Source: Hymenopellis radicata (Eukaryota > Basidiomycota > Agaricomycetes > Agaricales > Physalacriaceae). Taken from it: a stretch of 64,000 nt of DNA. Below the pieces are notes generated by a model. That model had not been told where the DNA came from. It ran no database searches and worked only from the letters and a program-made list of their open reading frames with translations. This document shows positions 31,131 to 43,500 of this stretch, piece by piece. The first letter of the stretch is position 1; the number at the start of each line of letters is the position of its first letter. The stretch is from assembly GCA_015501595.1 (NCBI GenBank), contig JADNRX010000193.1, positions 1-64,000 of the forward strand. The letters run 5' to 3'. The translations under genes were made by a program, and so were the position numbers.

Positions 31131-33417
31131 ACTCTTCAAGCAGTTGAAAGACGCTTATTGAGATCAGACTCGCTTTGAACAGTTGAACGCCATCTTGACT
31201 CAAGACCGTGTTCAGTTCGACTTGACTCGGATCTTCGTCTGCTTCAACGCCTCGCCCGCCCCGCCCGCCGTCGCCCACTCGAGAAGCGCGTTTTCGATTG
31301 AGACGTGTGTTGAACGGCGGCCGTTGGCCGCCTGCCGTTCATTGAGTTATAATCATTATCATTTATTATATATTATACGCTATACTGTATCTCTTCCCCA
31401 ATCCTACTAACCCTCGCCATCACCACCTAATCCTAACCATCTCGGGGCCGGTACTGTCTATTCGAGATAAGAGCACACTGCGAAGCATACCCTCGACGTC
31501 ACCTTCCTCCCGTCTTCGCCCGTCGCCTCTCAACTCAACACGTGCAACTCATCTCGACTCACGATCTGTCTCGACGTACTCTTGAGACGGATGCAAGTAC
31601 GGCGCGCACACTCACACTTTGAGACTTGGACGCGTCATCTTGAAACGCTTGCGGAAACACCTTCATTCGAATACACAACAGAGTCGCAGTTCAAACACCT
31701 CATTCGGACATGTCTGCCGATTTTCAACTCAACACTTCAGTCAGTACTCAGTCTGTGTAAGTAGCCCCCAATCAGCGCAATCGAGGCTGGCAGACGCGAT
31801 GAGGTCGATGATGAAATCGACGAGTTCCTGCGGAATACGGCACATGCAGAGAGGATACTGCAAGCAGAGTCAGTCGGCGGCGAACACAGGATGGAAGGAA
31901 AACTCGCCTCGATGCTAGAGAAGATGTTGCGCATTTCGAACCAGCACGGGGATGGAAGTGGGAGAAGAACAACTGGATTCTTATGACCATTATTTGGTTC
32001 TGCATCGGTGACTGCGTGCATTGTGCGCTAAATCAAGGCAAGTGTGAGTGCCCACCTTCGGATATTAGGGACGAAAAGAGGGAGTTTCACCCACCTGCGA
32101 TTATTGTTTTAGCAGCGATTCGCGTAGCGCCTTGAGACAAACTCTCCCGGCCGCAACATCCAGGTGTGTATGATGAGATGTGATCTTGTCGGATGATCAG
32201 AAAGAAGGAAGAAACCAGTTGTAAGAAATTAGCACCCATTAAGTAATCAGGTGTGTCGAGACATACGTGGATGACGGCGAGTCTCCGCAACGAGTGGCAG
32301 AAGGTGCGCTGACAAAATGACAATGCTGTCTAATCATCGAGGCGTGTAAGATCCATCCGCGTCGGGGCGACAAGCGCAGAGACAAGAACATACAGCGCCG
32401 ATGCCAGCTGTAACATCGCCAGTTTCGGTGAATGTGATATTATAGCAGAGTGCCAATGAGAAAGGCTATGGTACCGAAACGGAAACTCACAAAGCAAGCA
32501 CATCGGAGCGCGAAAAAACCGCGTCATGTTAGATAGTATATCCATACTATCTTTCTCAGAGATGAATGGAAGTGCCTGGTGATGATGTTACAAGGTTAAA
32601 GGAGCAACCAGCCACCGAGGAACACGTACCATCAGTAGTTTTGAATGTCCGATTCAACCTGAAGGAGAAAGTCGACAAGGCCACGTCAAACACGTCAATT
32701 ACTTGAGACTGCAGAGTCCTCGCTAGTCGGTAAGACCAGCCTAGGACGCTACGACGAAACCACTGATGAAAGTAGGACGAAAAGCCGACACGTGGTCTAC
32801 GGCTTTACCCGACGTCAACCTGAACGGTGCTCCTCTATTCCCAACGTCGACGTCGCATCCGTCCTAGCCTCCTCCAACGGTCCCGAGTACGCATGGATCT
32901 GACCGCATAATCACACCTGGTGATTGTGCTATCATAGCATAGTGCGATTATGGAAATGCGCGGTCAAAGACAAAGCAAGGCGATCTGTGCACTTTCACAC
33001 TCCGGTCTTTGCTCTATCCTACCGGCGTGCTCTTTAGCTGGAATGCTCAGACTGCTCTCCTTCTGCATCTTGAGAAATGCGACATCCCTCGATACCAGCT
33101 CTTCTACAAGAATATGCTTGAACCCCGAATCCACGAGGACGCTCATCCCCCCTCCGGAAATTGGCCAAACCGGCGCCCACAGACCCACGATAATAGCACA
33201 AACGCCTCATGCCGTCCTTTCCACGCGGTCCCGGAAAACCCTCACCCACAAACCCCCGTCCCAATTTCACTGATCTGTACTTGATATCTTCACTCTGCTC
33301 CTTAATATCACATCCGCCGCTCAGGCGTTCTCCAGGTCTTTCTCTCTCTACACGTCCAACTCTCCTAATATCACCTCACGCCTCCTCCCCACCCGAAATA
33401 CTGTTCCTGAAGGGAAC
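31131..33417. other. Intergenic, no recognised gene
   Basis: No reading frame shows a known domain or consistent splicing. A short inverted repeat (GAACGGCGGCC ... GGCCGCCTGCCGTTC) lies near 31310-31340. Confidence 0.5.
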
Positions 33418-34072
33418 GTGACTAACGCATCAACTCGTTCTTCATCAACTTATAAAACTTGGACGCGAGCGCCGACGAGATGGACAGCTCAACCGACCTC
33501 AGAAATTCGTTCTCCCGAACCGCCGGCGCGTTCCCGTTCCAGCACCAAGGCATTCGGCGCCTCGGAGCCTGCCATCGTCGGCGCGAAAGATGCAGTTTTC
33601 ACCAAGCCAGGCGTTACCAGGATCACATTCTACATACTGGTTAGTCCGATTCTGTCCTATCTATTTAACAGCTTGCTTATATTTCGATCATCAGTGGCCC
33701 GGATATCCACATGTCGAGTGGTACTGCTATGTCGAAGTAAACACCAAGATGGGGCCCAACTTGGTTACGCCGCCGGAAACTTTATGCGCTTCATCGAGGT
33801 AAGCTCACAGTCTAGATCCCGATGCATTTTCCGACTTATGGACTGTTCTGCAGAAAACTCAGTACGAATCAGAGAGAGAAATTGGAAAGTTGGCGCTGAT
33901 CGCATTCGATTGGAAAACCTTGTTATCCTATCCGTCTGGAACACCTACGAGAACTCCTGGCAAGCGGAAATCACGGTTGATTTATGATAACTTGACTCCG
34001 GCCCCAATTACCTCTATTGATAACGGGACTCCATTATCTCTATTGATAACTCTCTATTGCACTTTATCATGA
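33418..34072 (+). pseudogene. Unrecognised spliced gene fragment with one frame break
   Basis: Coding segments 33418-33639, 33695-33798 and 33854-34072 have good splice sites. They read in the order ...AVFTKPGVTRITFYIL, WPGYPHVEWYCYVEV, AQLGYAAGNFMRFIE, KTQYESEREIGKLALIAFDW. The middle segment is one base short near ATGGGGCCC. No start codon is placed. The conserved feel of the sequence suggests a real family that I cannot name; a missing base would explain the break. Confidence 0.4.
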
Positions 34073-34218
34073 TGATGCTTATTACTTTATACTGCGTCGT
34101 TCTTACTATAGCGTACTATACTAATCGTGGAAATCACAAACTGGTGCAGATTGTACATTCAACAGTCGACGGACATATTGATAAGTACAACATGTATTCC
34201 TCCCCGAAAGGACGAAGG

Positions 34219-35726
34219 CTACACATCATCAGCCCTCAAACAAAACACTGCACACAACCACGTCCTCAACCTCACCAATGCGCTTCCTCCATGCTCCCCA
34301 TCATCATCGTGAAGATCCCTCCCACTCACCCACGTAAAGTCCGGACATGGATCATCCTTTCCTTGATACTCGATGCCAAACTGAAACGGCACGTCCGGCT
34401 TGGGATGCTTCGGCTGCGAGGCGCACCAAGTCAACCACGGCGCGGGCGTTTCTCGGCGCACAAGTAGGTCCCACGTGCTAGTATGTTCGAGTTAGGGAAA
34501 GGAAGAGGAGGAGAGGAGAGGGTGACTGACATGCCGCGAAAGAAGGCAAGGCGCTTGATATCCCACGCACACGAGGGTCGGTGTCCTCGACATGTAGAGA
34601 GCAGTTTCATGAGAAGCTCGGCGGCCCCTTCGTCTAATCCATGTAATTCTGGGGTGGCGCCTTCGAATACGTCTTCCTCGTTCCAGGGCATCTGTTACCT
34701 CATTAACGACAAATCAAAAGAGGAAATTCGACGCCCACCTTTCCGGTTAACATCCGATACAACACCACCCCCAGAGCCCAAAAGTCGGCATCAAACGAAT
34801 ACATCTGTTCGAGGTGCTGCTCTGGACACATAAACAAAGGCGTCCCACAGACTTCGTTCGTCATCTCCCCGCGGGCGAGGTAACGGGCATGTCCAAAGTC
34901 AGCCACGACGAGGTGTCCGTCGCGTCTGAAGAGCACGTTGGCGGGCTTGAGGTCGCGGTGGATAATGCCGCGAAAGTGGAGTGCTTCGAGAGCGATTGTC
35001 TACGCATGTGAGAAGTAGTCGTGTATGAATGGAAAGGCGTACGAGTTCAGCGGTGTAAAACTGACATCTCCTCTGGTCGAAGCGTTTGCAGCGAAGGAGC
35101 TCGGTGGCGAGATCTCCTCCCGGTATATATTCCTACAACTCTCCCTAAATCACAGCTCAAACAAGAGTTTGCCACGCACCATAACCAAGTAGAAATTCGC
35201 GGTATCATGAAAGCTCGCCAACAATGGCGCGAAAAACGACGGACAGATCGCCGACTGGATATGTCTCTCCCTCAGGACCCCATTGCCCGTCTTACTCCGG
35301 CCGTGCTTCTTGATAACCTTCACCGCGACGGCGCGCTGTGTGGGGGATTGCTTGGCGAGGTAAACGTGGCTGGACCCACCCGTGCCGAGGAGTTTGAGAA
35401 AGGCGAGATCGCGGAGGGTGGGTAGGGTGTCGATTAATGTCTCTTCGGACCATGTCTGGTGCTGGCCATATCGAATGAGCAGATGTAGCAGGACGTGTAG
35501 AAGCGAAAGGGCTTACGCGTAGGACTAAGCTAGCCATATGCTGGAAAGGAATGTCGTGTAAAAGAGCGCGGTATAGTTTGTCTGTAAAGCAACGGCGGTG
35601 GTGTAGGACGATGATGTTGGCGGGAAGAAAAAGTAAAGCCAGCACTAAACGCGGCCGATCGCGAAGAACGAAGCCGGCGGGAAGCGAAGCCCCGAAGAGC
35701 CAAGAGCTACGACACGTCTCTATCAT
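34219..35726 (-). CDS. AGC-like Ser/Thr protein kinase
   Basis: Exons 35517-35726, 35180-35455, 35043-35132, 34739-34999, 34531-34691, 34219-34477 give 418 aa in frame. Motifs in order: glycine loop [24 protein letters not shown] (catalytic lysine), EYIPGGDL (hinge typical of AGC kinases), [43 protein letters not shown]-terminal FFRGITWDLL follows, matching the AGC extension. Residues about 30-70 are hydrophobic ([15 protein letters not shown]), suggesting a membrane segment or anchor before the kinase domain. ATG 35726 is the first in frame; an additional upstream exon is possible because an acceptor-like site precedes it. Substrates unknown. Confidence 0.8.
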
Positions 35727-37177
35727 CTGCCAGATCCAACCGTTTTGCAGGCTGCCGGCGCGGTTGAGGCTTGAGTCCCAGAACAAAGTCCCTGCGACGA
35801 CGCGTCATTAAGTATTTACAGCAGAAAAAGTGTGCCTACACTTTTTCCGTCCTGACCATTAACCAACTCCCTATCAATTGCGAAAGGACCAGGTTGGCAA
35901 CAGGTTGCGCGAGATTTGATGAGCGAACTCGGAGCGCCGATGAGGGAGGACCTTGGAGAATGGCTTTCGGGCAATATCTTGAGGGCATTAGATGGTGACG
36001 GTAGCATGGAAAGAGGTGATCATATTGGCGCACGGTCTCATCGGCCCGAGAACCCGGTCTGGAGGAGGATCATCGGCGGACGTTCCGTATTTAGCAGGTA
36101 GCGTTTTCTTCACGCCGTCATCATGGCTGGCCGCTGCCGACTTCGGTCCTCCACAACGTACGGGAACTTCAGGCGTTCAGCCGAAAGGATTCACGCTCTC
36201 GAAACCTGTACGTTTCTACCAACAGTCCTGTGCATCACGAGAGCCTTACTTTCGATTTTTATGCTTACAGGACCTCTTGACATTCCGGTCTACCCGACAA
36301 GGACACATCGGAATCCAGGCATCGGCGCCCAATTGCAGCTTCGGACACATGTAGAGGGCTTGGCTGTCGGAGTACGTGGGCGATGCTGGGATGGCGTCGC
36401 TTTGTTGGCGCGATGTCCTGCGGAAAAGATTAGGTGCGCTTCCCAGCGTCGCGCTTTGCCCTACTAATCTTACCTATAGCGCTTCTCTGGCGCTGCGATC
36501 CACGTCTTTCTAGCGCCCTTTCCTCCGCTCGCCGCCCTGTCCTGGTATTACCACTGCGAATATCACCCCATAACACGCGACACATTTCTTCCTCTTGTCA
36601 ATGAGAACCCGGACCACCACCACAGCAAGCGTCACGACGACCGCAAAGACAGCCAACCCGACAATGTCGACGATGACAACAAGCATTATGACGACGTTGC
36701 TACGGAGCCTCGACGCGGACAACATTTGCAGTGACCACATGACGAGCAATAGCCTTCCCACTCAGAGGTAGTGCCCTCAGCTTCACCTATGAGCCCCACA
36801 TGACGACACCAGCAACCGCGACCAATGTCATCACCGGAGGGCTGCACGACAGCCACTGCGAGCGAAACCGTCAAGGGACAAGGACGTGGTCTGCCTGCCT
36901 GAACGTCGGGTTGCAGGAATGCGTACGGTGCGCCTATTTCTTCTTGTCCCCATCTTATAATCACTGACCTTCAGCACAGTTAGCAGTTATTTGCCCACAC
37001 TCGCCGCCCCCGTGCAAATAGCACCCCAGTTTGACGTTAAGCATTCCGCCAACGTTCTTGGACTTTCTTCGCCTGCTTTGGGTTTATCTTTTGACGACGC
37101 GCCTCCGTTTAGATGTCTTGTAATACCCTTTTCTTTCGAATAGACTTGCGAGTTTACCTTTTCGCTGCGACCTCTCA
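35727..37177. other. Weakly coding stretch, no gene resolved
   Basis: Short plus-strand segments with splice-like borders occur, for example around 36,280-36,740 with SGAAIHVFLAPFPP. This segment faintly recalls the F-SG-x-x-I-x-V-x-G core of the jelly-roll proteins, but no consistent model emerges. A 9-bp hairpin AAAAAGTGT/ACACTTTTT lies at about 35825-35847. Confidence 0.3.
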
Positions 37178-37856
37178 TCAAGGATGTGAAGTCGAAGGAA
37201 AAGTGAGGCGGTTTCCAAACGCTGCGGCGGAAAGCTTTTCGATCAAGCTGAGGACGTAACTTGTGTCGGGATTGGAAGCGAGCCGAACAGGAAACGTCGC
37301 CGTGTCGTTAACAAATGTAATCTTCACGACGTCGTGCAATGAAATGTCGTCCGTCTTCCAGTGGCAATTTAAATGCTTGACAAGAGCCATGAACGGTGTT
37401 CGGGCAGATGCCGGGCAAGTATCTCACGGTTGGTTTTCTTCCTCCGTCATCTGGAAATGGTCTAACCTTTCATAGGTCTGATGATTGCCATGGAGGAATC
37501 GTTCTCTGGGTCCGTGTTATGCCATACATGCGCGCATTTTGCCTCGAAGACGACCAGCACGGTACATGTTCTCTTTGTCTCGTCGGAACTCGCGCAGGTC
37601 TTTTCTGTCAGCTTATCTGCGAATCCACTCCCGTCTAGATATTGTCTTTCATAGGGATGTCATCTCCACGTTTCTTACCGACGAATCTCGAGAACAACGC
37701 TCATGCTCTCGCAGTCGAGGTCTGCCTCGAAGGTACGATAGAGGTATAGGAACTCGATCGCCTGACCAACGGTATCTCTCATGCTGCGTCTTGCGCCGCA
37801 TGGCCACGTACAGGTTTCGAACGGCGGTACGATGTCCAACGTCGATCTAGGCTTTG
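37178..37856 (-). CDS. Unrecognised spliced gene, 5' end not found
   Basis: The last exon, 37178-37422 (MALVKHLNCHWKTDDIS ... SLIEKLSAAAFGN), joins through a 44-nt intron to 37467-37626 (DKLTEKTCASSDE ... FEAKCAHVWHN). The latter probably joins to a segment up to about 37856 (PPFETCTWPCGARR ... LYLYRTFEADLDCES). The frame at the second junction is uncertain. Several cysteines; no family recognised. Confidence 0.35.
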
Positions 37857-37921
37857 AAAATCATCGGGATCTGGGGATCCTTGCAAGGGAGCATCCGTAG
37901 TAATATAGCATCCATCACACG

Positions 37922-38287
37922 ATGCATTGTCTTCACACCGTCGTTTCTCTACTCATTGCCTCTGGCATTGCACTCGGCCTTCCCACAGCGGACACAGTCG
38001 AATCGCCATCTGTGAATGCGAACTGTGTCCCTGCACTAGGATTCACCATGCCGTCACGCGTACCGTCCTCGATGATTGGTGATGTCCTCCCAGTGAGGAA
38101 TACGGCTTTGAAATTGTCGGGTTCAGCTAGTGACGGTATACATGTCTAGTTTCTTCCTGTCACCGTCAGATACAGGCTTACGTTCTCTTCAGGTCAAGAC
38201 CTGAATACTATCCGACGCGAATTCATGGATATTCGCCAGACGTTCCAGGGCCGCTACCGTCTACGTACGCATGTACGGTTTCTGTGA
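37922..38287 (+). CDS. Predicted small secreted protein
   Basis: Exons 37922-38135 and 38193-38287 give 102 aa. The start MHCLHTVVSLLIASGIALGL is a good signal peptide with likely cleavage before PTADT. The mature part has one cysteine in the first exon and no known domain. Further plus-strand exons may follow up to about 38.98 kb, where cysteine-containing segments such as FRPQTSCQTDTG are open, so the true gene may be longer. Confidence 0.4.
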
Positions 38288-38973
38288 GCGGCCAGGATTC
38301 TAGTGAGTTCAAACTGGTCTCCCACTTCGACGTACTCACGAGATAGCGACGATATTGTGACCACCGCATGGGACGCCGGCCTTCGACAGGGTTCTGGACG
38401 CTCGCCGCCGAAGTGTGGTCCTTGAAGGGACAGCTAAAGAGTTTAAGGATTCAGGTCGCCCTATCAGAGATGGCGTAAGTATTCGAGTTCGTCGTCCTCT
38501 GTACGATTCTGATATCCGGGGTCCACAGGTACGGATACCAGATTTGTACATTTCTTCGAGATTGCAGTACATCGACGGCGCGGTGCTGAAACGTTGGCAT
38601 ATCGTAGATGGAAGGGGTGTAGTTCGCGTATACATACTCGGACAACCAGGAACCTGGATATGGGATTTACGATATCAATGGACCACCCAAGTTCTGGTTC
38701 CGTCCACAAACTTCATGCCAGACGGACACTGGGTTAATCGACTCTCGTCTTCTTCGCCTCTTCACCTGTACTACCAATAATGTCATCCTTTTCTCCTGTG
38801 AGGATCATAGAAGGCCATCGAGCAATCAGGTCACAATGCCATCTTTTTTTCGGTTTCCTCCCGTCATCTTGAACCAGCGTGCTCTTCGTCCAGCTCCAGA
38901 GTACCGCCATACGATTAGCTTCAATACGACTTCTCATATACACGCGGCTTGTGTGTCCGGAAAGCTATCTAAA

Positions 38974-40575
38974 TTAAATAGGTGCATAAACAGGCGGGAC
39001 ATCAATTGGACGAGTTGCACCAGCTGCAAAACTCATACGTATACCACTATCCTCGTGCAACCTGACCTCTGGGACGTCTGAATCACGGAACTGCCCTCCG
39101 CCATACGTGACATTTGCACCGTATAGTGCGCGGGATTGTTCCGCTTTCATATAGGAGTACGGCGTCTCTGTAGTTGAGCTGGAGAACACCGAACTAGAGG
39201 CTGGGCGACTTGACCCTCCTCCCGACCAAACTGATAAGCGAAGAGGATCTTCCGTCTGCATTCCCTGATCCTCGTTTACCCCAGGCGTGTACGGCCCCGG
39301 TGTGTACGACCCAGGCGTGTATGGCCCGGCGTTAGCGAACGGTTCTTCCTGAATGACCGTCTCAGTGAAACTCCTCTTGGGGCGATGACGCCAAAACCAG
39401 AGGCAGAGGAGAGCGGAGACAAGAAGAACAACCCCGCCGACAACGCCGCCAGCAATTGCAGGGACAGAAGCCTTGGTCCCGCTGGCTGAAACCGACGGGT
39501 CGATTGGCGATGAAGCAGACGCCGTAGGGGAAGGACTGTGGATAGAAGTGCTGGCAGGCGTGACCGTGCTGGATGGAAGAGCACCGACGAGTGGAGATGC
39601 CTGTGTGTCCGACGTCTCAATATAGAAATTGGTCAATCCGAAGCGCTGTGTCCCAGGCTGACTATCCCAAGCAACGCCGAGTCGATGCTGCTTGTTCTCC
39701 AGTGGCCCGGATTGGAATACAATCTGCTGGAACAGAGTATCCGGACCAGCTCCGACAGGCGGGAAATCAAGGGTGGAATCACTCTCGTCAATTCTATAGA
39801 TGCCAATTGAGAGAGTTCCCTTCGTGTTCAAGTTATCCAAGATTCCAATCATCGTGATTCGAGTCCCTGAAAGCGCTTCTAGACACTACAATTTTCAAAG
39901 AAAGGCGTGCTCTTACCGGTAAAATTCATCTCGAAGCTCGCACCATGTTCAGAGGCCATTGTGGCATGATAAAGCTCCGCCGCAACACTGGTAGTTCCCT
40001 GGGACGTCTGCCATTCTCTTGTGTATTCGACGCCGTAATCCTCAACATAAAGGACTTCGCCGTCTGGGACTGCTGATTCGGGAGGTGTATATCGTAAAAA
40101 GTCGAAAGCCAGTCGAGCGGAGCCCGTTGCCTTGACGGTGAGCCGATGCTCAAGGCCAAGAAGCAGGCCATGAGCGCTGCAAAGAGGCAATTGATTGGTG
40201 AAAACGCGGACGTCATCGGGGAATGAACTTGTCATTTGCTGCGTGCGGCGAGCAATAACCTCAGCACTAGGACCGCCACCTATGACTTCACCATCGACGG
40301 AGCACTCGGGAAGAGGCTGGTCGGTGTAGTCCCAAGCGCCCATCACCGTGATAGCTGAACCTAAAATCCCTTCAAACGGTTATCCTCGATTCGTGTTCAG
40401 ACGTAGGCGCACCTCGAAAATTGAACGAAAACTGATCCCCTTCGAAGAAAGTCATCGCTTGGGACCCGCCATACACAGGAACACCGTATCCATCCTCGAA
40501 GGGGCCAACTGTTGTCCAGTTTTCCCCTGTATAAAGTACCCGGGAGTCGGTGTTGTCTATAACAACCTGAGACAT
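38974..40575 (-). CDS. Single-pass membrane protein with jelly-roll-like ectodomains
   Basis: Exons 40413-40575, 39917-40360, 38974-39866 give 499 aa in frame. Two similar extracellular-type modules are seen: VVIDNTDSRVLYTG ... FSFNFRGSAITVMGAWD, and FEMNFTGTRITMIGILDN. A Ser/Thr/Pro-rich stalk follows, then one transmembrane segment (AIAGGVVGGVVLLVSALLCL) with WRHRPKR as stop-transfer, and a cytosolic tail with PYTPG repeats. This architecture is common and expanded in mushroom genomes. No classical signal peptide precedes the first module (MSQVVIDNTD), which is usual in this family as far as I recall. Ligand unknown. Confidence 0.75.
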
Positions 40576-43500
40576 CGTTCAGTGAGGAAAGGACAGTGGA
40601 TGCCTAAAGCGACGCGTAAAAAGGAGACCAGGAAAGGGAGGGGGAGAAACACATCATCGGAAACTTGTGACTGTATATGCCGCCGTAGCATGTGGTGGTA
40701 TATACAGTCGGGAATCAAATCTAGAACCAAGCAGCCGAACAGTGGGATTGGCTTTCCACATACGTCGGACAACTTCTGGTTGGATAAGTAATTGCCCCGT
40801 CGCAGGCTTCGAATAGGAAGGAAAAATGAAGCTGAGGGCCTTTCGAGTGCTACCGACAGTTTTCTCCACTGTTGTACAGTCCATGCAAAGGTAAATCCAC
40901 TCACTGCGCTGCAGAACCCATCAGGCTTGGCTGATCCAGAAGAAATTCCAGGGAAGAGAAGATGATAACGTTGACGTTTGAATAGGATTAACTGGACCCA
41001 CAGCTCTCGAAGTCTTGGACATGAAACACCGAATACAAACACCGATGGAATGTTCGCGGACATTTACCAGAAATGCCAGCTTTCCTTGGTACCTGTGGGA
41101 GTAACGAGCAGACTCGCACGCCAGAAGCATTCGCATGCGATTACGCAGTGAAGTAGAGTGGGCGGAGAAAAGAAGCCTCGTCAGAAACGTACGCCTGACC
41201 CTAACGAGCGACTCCGGGCTGCCTTCAGAAGGTAGTGGTGGCGACGGGTTCTCGTCGAGTCATTGCCTCCAGTGGTGGTCCGTGGATGTACGGACAATTA
41301 TACGGCAAACCTAGAACGTTGATCTGATATCGTACCTTTTCCCGCGCACGAAGGAGGTGTAGAACAGTTAGTTCATACAGAAACGCACAAGCGCGCCGAA
41401 ACCTGCTCCGAAAGGAGGTTCATCACGTCACGGTCCCACGTATTGTCGAGGCATCTGGACGAACGCCAGTGATATAACACACATCTAGGTGGTCGAACGC
41501 TTTAACTCGACGTTGGCAAAGTTCGCCATTCGCGTCCTGAATTCGTAATGGAAGGCACACTCAGGTCCCCCGTGAAAGACCTGCATTCTTCGCCAAAAAA
41601 AAAAAGAACAATCGAACTCAGAATTGTCATTGCAAGACCACCTGAAATATCGGTGCGAGGATAGCAGGTGATGACGAGTCATGATCAAGAAAGAGGACAC
41701 GTTGATCGATCCTTTTTGGGCGTGATCGTCGATCAATAATCTGATTTCTTCTTTGGCTCCGCTCAACATCCACCTCGATTGTCTTCGACAGATTGCCCGC
41801 TGAGTCTCATGTCTTATTCATCATCTCCCATTTTTCTCCGGTGAGGCTACGGTCGACGTACTCGCGCTTACTGCGGCAAGCCGGCGGCTCAGCCAGGCAG
41901 GAAAGCTGTCAAGTACACTCATTACTTACAAGACGTTTTCCGACGCTCTCGAGGACATGATTTACGATGAACGAGCACGCGCCATCTGAAGAACCTTGAA
42001 GTCGTGGACAGCTGGAGTGATGGGCCGTTTTCCGACACGCTAACGGTGATTCACGGTGGCCTTTTATGACAGGCGGAGTTCTAACCAGCGTTGCGCGATA
42101 CACGGTGTCGACGGAAGTCCAGTGTATGCCGCCAGGACATTAACGCTGGTTGGTCTTCGGATCATCACGGACTAGCCTCGCGTAATTGGGAAACATGACA
42201 TGTTTCAATTCAACTGGCTGATATTAGCTGGAACTCGCTGTGGCATAACCGCGGCGGTTTACGAGTTCAAACTTCACGCACTATAGTTCTGGTCAGTGTT
42301 GTTCGACGTTCTGGGGAGAAACACCTACCTTCGATTTCGTCAGCTCATTGTTCCCCAAGGAAGGCGTATTTTCAGTACTTCGGTATTGAAGTGGGTCAGC
42401 ATGCGAACATCGCGATGCTTCCAGGTCTCGCGACATCCGAAAGGCTCCTCTGTCCGATACTTACCTCCTATCCACAAGATTAGTTGGTGTTTCCTCGCAT
42501 TTCCGACTGAACGTGCGACATGGTATGAATTTATATGGAGTCTTCTCCCTTCCCGACAATAGCTCTGTAAGTGGCGATCCGCGTTCTGCTGGGTCGTTGC
42601 GATATCTTGAAACCCACCATAATGGCAAACATGCTCTCTGGGTCGCGATATCGACGTTATGAGCGGCTCGCTTACTTCGTATCTCCGACAGCGATCAAGG
42701 TCGTGATACCGTTTTTCCAATCTGCGTCTTCTCTACTCAGTTGGTCGCTCATAGAGTGTATATTTTTTGCCTGCCTGTTCAAACTACGAACTCGGGCGTT
42801 CCAAGGACCGAACCAATAACCCCTTTTAGTGCACTTGTCGGCGCTTTCTTTCACGTCGTCTTTGAAACGCACAGGCGGCTTCTAATCTAAATCTTGCTCG
42901 GGTCTCGTATCAAGCTATGGATCTTTCCAGCGGGATTTTCCGAGGCTCCCGATGTGCATTGTCTTGTCCGACTGTAATGGACATTTGATGACTACCCGCA
43001 CTCTCTTCGGCTTTTGCCCTAGTGGCAGACGAATGCACCTACGGAGGTGCGCGCAGATGTCGACGCCGCCTTACCGTTCTCGTCGAGTACTGTTCCAATG
43101 AACTTCTCCCGCACAACCATACCCGGTACGCACGATACTCGGATGCCTCTCTAAGGCTTCAGTCCTAACTCTATCTTAAGCATAGACTGAAATATTATTT
43201 TATATCCGTCAAGAGCGTCGAACAGACATTTGTATCTGCCGTTCGGCAATTTGTGCCGCTTGTCCATCACTGATTTCAGCTCTAGCATTGTAGCAACCAT
43301 CAGCAACAAACAAAAGGTTTTGTTGTAGGTTGTCTCTCCACGCGTCAGTCATAGTCTCACGTTTGATTAGTATTTCTCGAGGCGCAGAATTCGGCGGGGC
43401 TGCGCAGCGGATTGTCGTCGTCATCGTCTATGTAGTGGCTGCTTTTTATAGGTGGAAAGTATCAAAAGCGATGCAATGCAGACGCGGAGTGCCGGGCTTC

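Noticed and set aside
36510..36761. Hydrophobic minus-strand frame (IMLVVIVDIVGLAVFAVVVT)
   Set aside because: Antisense of an Asp/His-rich plus-strand segment; no start context or splice support.
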